From the NCBI RefSeq assembly GCF_009909615.1, contig NZ_WWNE01000006.1, positions 310,001 to 374,000 of the forward strand: 64,000 nt of DNA. Reading direction: 5' to 3'. The notes beneath the pieces are model-generated. The model saw only the letters and a list, made by a program, of their open reading frames with translations, ran no database searches and was not told where the DNA came from. This DNA comes from Acidiluteibacter ferrifornacis. Lineage in GTDB: Bacteria > Bacteroidota > Bacteroidia > Flavobacteriales_E > Vicingaceae. Shown here in pieces: positions 62,602 through 64,000 of this stretch. How positions within the stretch are numbered: the first letter of the stretch is position 1; every line of letters begins with the position of its first letter. Made by a program: the position numbers and the translations under genes.

Positions 62602-64000
62602 TTAAGCCAACATGGCTACTGGATTCTCAATAAGTTGTTTAAATGTTTGCAAGAATGCCGCGCCAGCTGCTCCATCTACAGTTCTATGATCACAAGATAA
62701 GGTAACCTTCATCACTGAACCTGGAACAATTTGTCCATTTTTTACTACTGGAACTTCTTTTATCGCTCCTACTGCCATAATACAAGAGTTTGGCGGATTT
62801 ACAATAGCGGTAAATTCATCAATTCCAAACATTCCTAAATTTGAAATAGAGAACGTACTTCCTTCCCAATCTTGTGGCTGAAGCTTCTTATTCTTCGCAC
62901 GTTGTGCAAAATCCTTTACCTCTGCTCCAATTTGAGACAGTTGTTTAGTGTTAGCATAACGAACAACAGGAACTAAAAGTCCATCTTCAACGGCCACTGC
63001 CACACCGATATTAACATGATGATTGATACGAATTTTATCTCCCAACCATGATGAATTGACTTGTGGGTGTTTTTGAAGTGCAACTGCGGCTGCTTTTACT
63101 ACCATATCATTAAATGATACTTTAACCCCTTCCATCGAATTGATGGCCTTTCTTGCTTCAATAGCATTGGTCATATCTAACTCAATCGTCAGATAGAAAT
63201 GAGGGGCAGTAAATTTACTTTCAGCTAATCGCTTAGCAATTGTTTTTCGCATTTGTGAAATATCCTTCTCTTCATAGTTTTCAGAAGAGCTAGACACATT
63301 AGATGCCGATGCGTTAGAAGCAGCTACAACAGGAACAAAGTTTTCAATATCCCGTTTTGTAATTCTTCCATTATCGCCTGTACCTTTAACTTGAGTAAGG
63401 TTTATACCTTTTTCTGAGGCCATTTTCTTTGCTAGCGGGGAAGCTTTAATTCTAGAGCCATCTGCATTTTCTGATGCAATTGTTGCAGAGCTTGCATTTT
63501 CAGTTATTCCTGAATCGGTAGAAGTTTCCGCTTTCACTTCTTCTTCAGGTGCAGAGTCTTGGGCAGAATTGTTTTGCTCGTAGGCCTTAATCAAGCTTTC
63601 GTAATCGGCTCCTTTTTCACCTATTACAGCCAAAACAGCGTCAACCTCAGCCGACTTTCCTTCTTCTACAGCTTGATACAATAACACACCGTCATCAAAA
63701 GCTTCAAACTCCATCGTCGCCTTATCGCTTTCTATATCTGCCAACAACTCTCCGGACTCTACTTTTTCATTTAATTTCTTATGCCATTTTGAAACTGTAC
63801 CCTCTTTCATGGTATCGCTCAACTTTGGCATTTTTACTATCGTTGCTTTGATTGAAGAGGTGTCAATTTTTTCTTTCTTCTCGGCAGCAGCTGAACTCGG
63901 TTTCTTATCTTCATTTCCTGCAGGTATTTCAGATTTAGTATCTCCACCATCTAATAAAGATTGGAAATCCTCTCCTTTCTCACCTACAATTGCTAAGATA
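62602..64000 (-). CDS. pdhC: Pyruvate dehydrogenase E2 (dihydrolipoyl acetyltransferase), N-terminally cut by the window
   Basis: The frame runs open through the window end, so the apparent start at 63831 is internal. Read from the 64000 side: the end of a first lipoyl domain (ILAIVGEKGEDFQSLL), an Ala/Lys/Glu linker, a second complete lipoyl domain beginning KMPKLSDTMKEG with the lipoylated lysine in ESDKATMEFEAF, the peripheral subunit-binding domain (ASPLAKKMASEKGINLTQV) and the catalytic domain with the active-site DHRTVDGAAGAAF. E2 transfers the acetyl group to CoA. At least two lipoyl domains, typical of Bacteroidota E2. E1 and E3 genes are not in the window. Confidence 0.93.
   Translation of the reverse strand, partial: ILAIVGEKGEDFQSLLDGGDTKSEIPAGNEDKKPSSAAAEKKEKIDTSSIKATIVKMPKLSDTMKEGTVSKWHKKLNEKVESGELLADIESDKATMEFEAFDDGVLLYQAVEEGKSAEVDAVLAVIGEKGADYESLIKAYEQNNSAQDSAPEEEVKAETSTDSGITENASSATIASENADGSRIKASPLAKKMASEKGINLTQVKGTGDNGRITKRDIENFVPVVAASNASASNVSSSSENYEEKDISQMRKTIAKRLAESKFTAPHFYLTIELDMTNAIEARKAINSMEGVKVSFNDMVVKAAAVALQKHPQVNSSWLGDKIRINHHVNIGVAVAVEDGLLVPVVRYANTKQLSQIGAEVKDFAQRAKNKKLQPQDWEGSTFSISNLGMFGIDEFTAIVNPPNSCIMAVGAIKEVPVVKNGQIVPGSVMKVTLSCDHRTVDGAAGAAFLQTFKQLIENPVAMLA

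Overview
The window is a 64 kb stretch of ordinary chromosome from a member of the Bacteroidota, most likely a marine or free-living Cytophagia-type bacterium. The evidence is low GC, promoters of the TAnnTTTG type, no Shine-Dalgarno signals, several secreted proteins with type IX secretion (T9SS) sorting domains, lipoprotein signals, and families largely confined to this phylum (DUF3822, DUF4924, OstA-like, DUF7033-type deacetylase, methylmalonyl-CoA mutase pair). There are no rRNA or tRNA genes, no insertion sequences, no prophage and no CRISPR array.

Layout. 0-10 kb: a housekeeping block with rsmD, coaD, a cysteine-less TlpA-like protein, a Nudix hydrolase back to back with pyrE, birA, then rsfS-ftsH-DUF2007-cdsA-psd (ribosome silencing, membrane proteolysis and phospholipid synthesis). 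9-16 kb: minus-strand nucleotide metabolism and repair (yjjG-like, upp, a polysaccharide deacetylase, radC, purL). 15-20 kb: a polytopic membrane protein, a lipoprotein amidohydrolase and small lipoproteins. 20-28 kb: fatty-acid degradation, with an acyl-CoA synthetase followed by a marR-fadN-fadA-fadE operon. 28-37 kb: a T9SS cargo, an envelope operon (M23 peptidase with LysM, small membrane protein, beta-barrel, MscS channel), an SRPBCC/GyrI-like protein and an orphan sensor kinase. 37-41 kb: methylmalonyl-CoA mutase. 41-51 kb: the (p)ppGpp synthetase/hydrolase, two T9SS cargo genes, fur, a STAS protein, purA and an OstA-like protein. 50-56 kb: an unrecognised two-gene unit (one member with kinase-like motifs), an M42 peptidase, a decayed T9SS fragment, a third minus-strand T9SS cargo preceded by two tiny ORFs and palindromes, then OmpH and DUF4924. 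56-64 kb: DUF1853, a SiaC-like protein, a LytS/LytT-type two-component pair, envelope proteins including a monofunctional transglycosylase, an azurin-like cupredoxin, and the start-truncated E2 subunit of pyruvate dehydrogenase.

How the genes work together. The fad genes, mutA/mutB and pdhC feed acyl-CoA and propionyl-CoA carbon into central metabolism; pyrE, upp, purL and purA supply nucleotides; cdsA and psd make phosphatidylethanolamine; the Rel/SpoT protein, Fur, the kinases and the SiaC and STAS proteins are regulatory. Genome packing is tight: eight convergent gene pairs meet within 5 bp or overlap at their stop codons.

No complete, clearly novel defence or mobile system is visible. 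The best candidates for undescribed biology are the two-gene unit at 50.2-51.8 kb with a hidden kinase-like motif set, a ten-copy AAAAACT heptamer abutting the start codon of a T9SS cargo gene (possible phase variation), and the small-ORF/palindrome leader region upstream of another T9SS cargo gene at about 55 kb.
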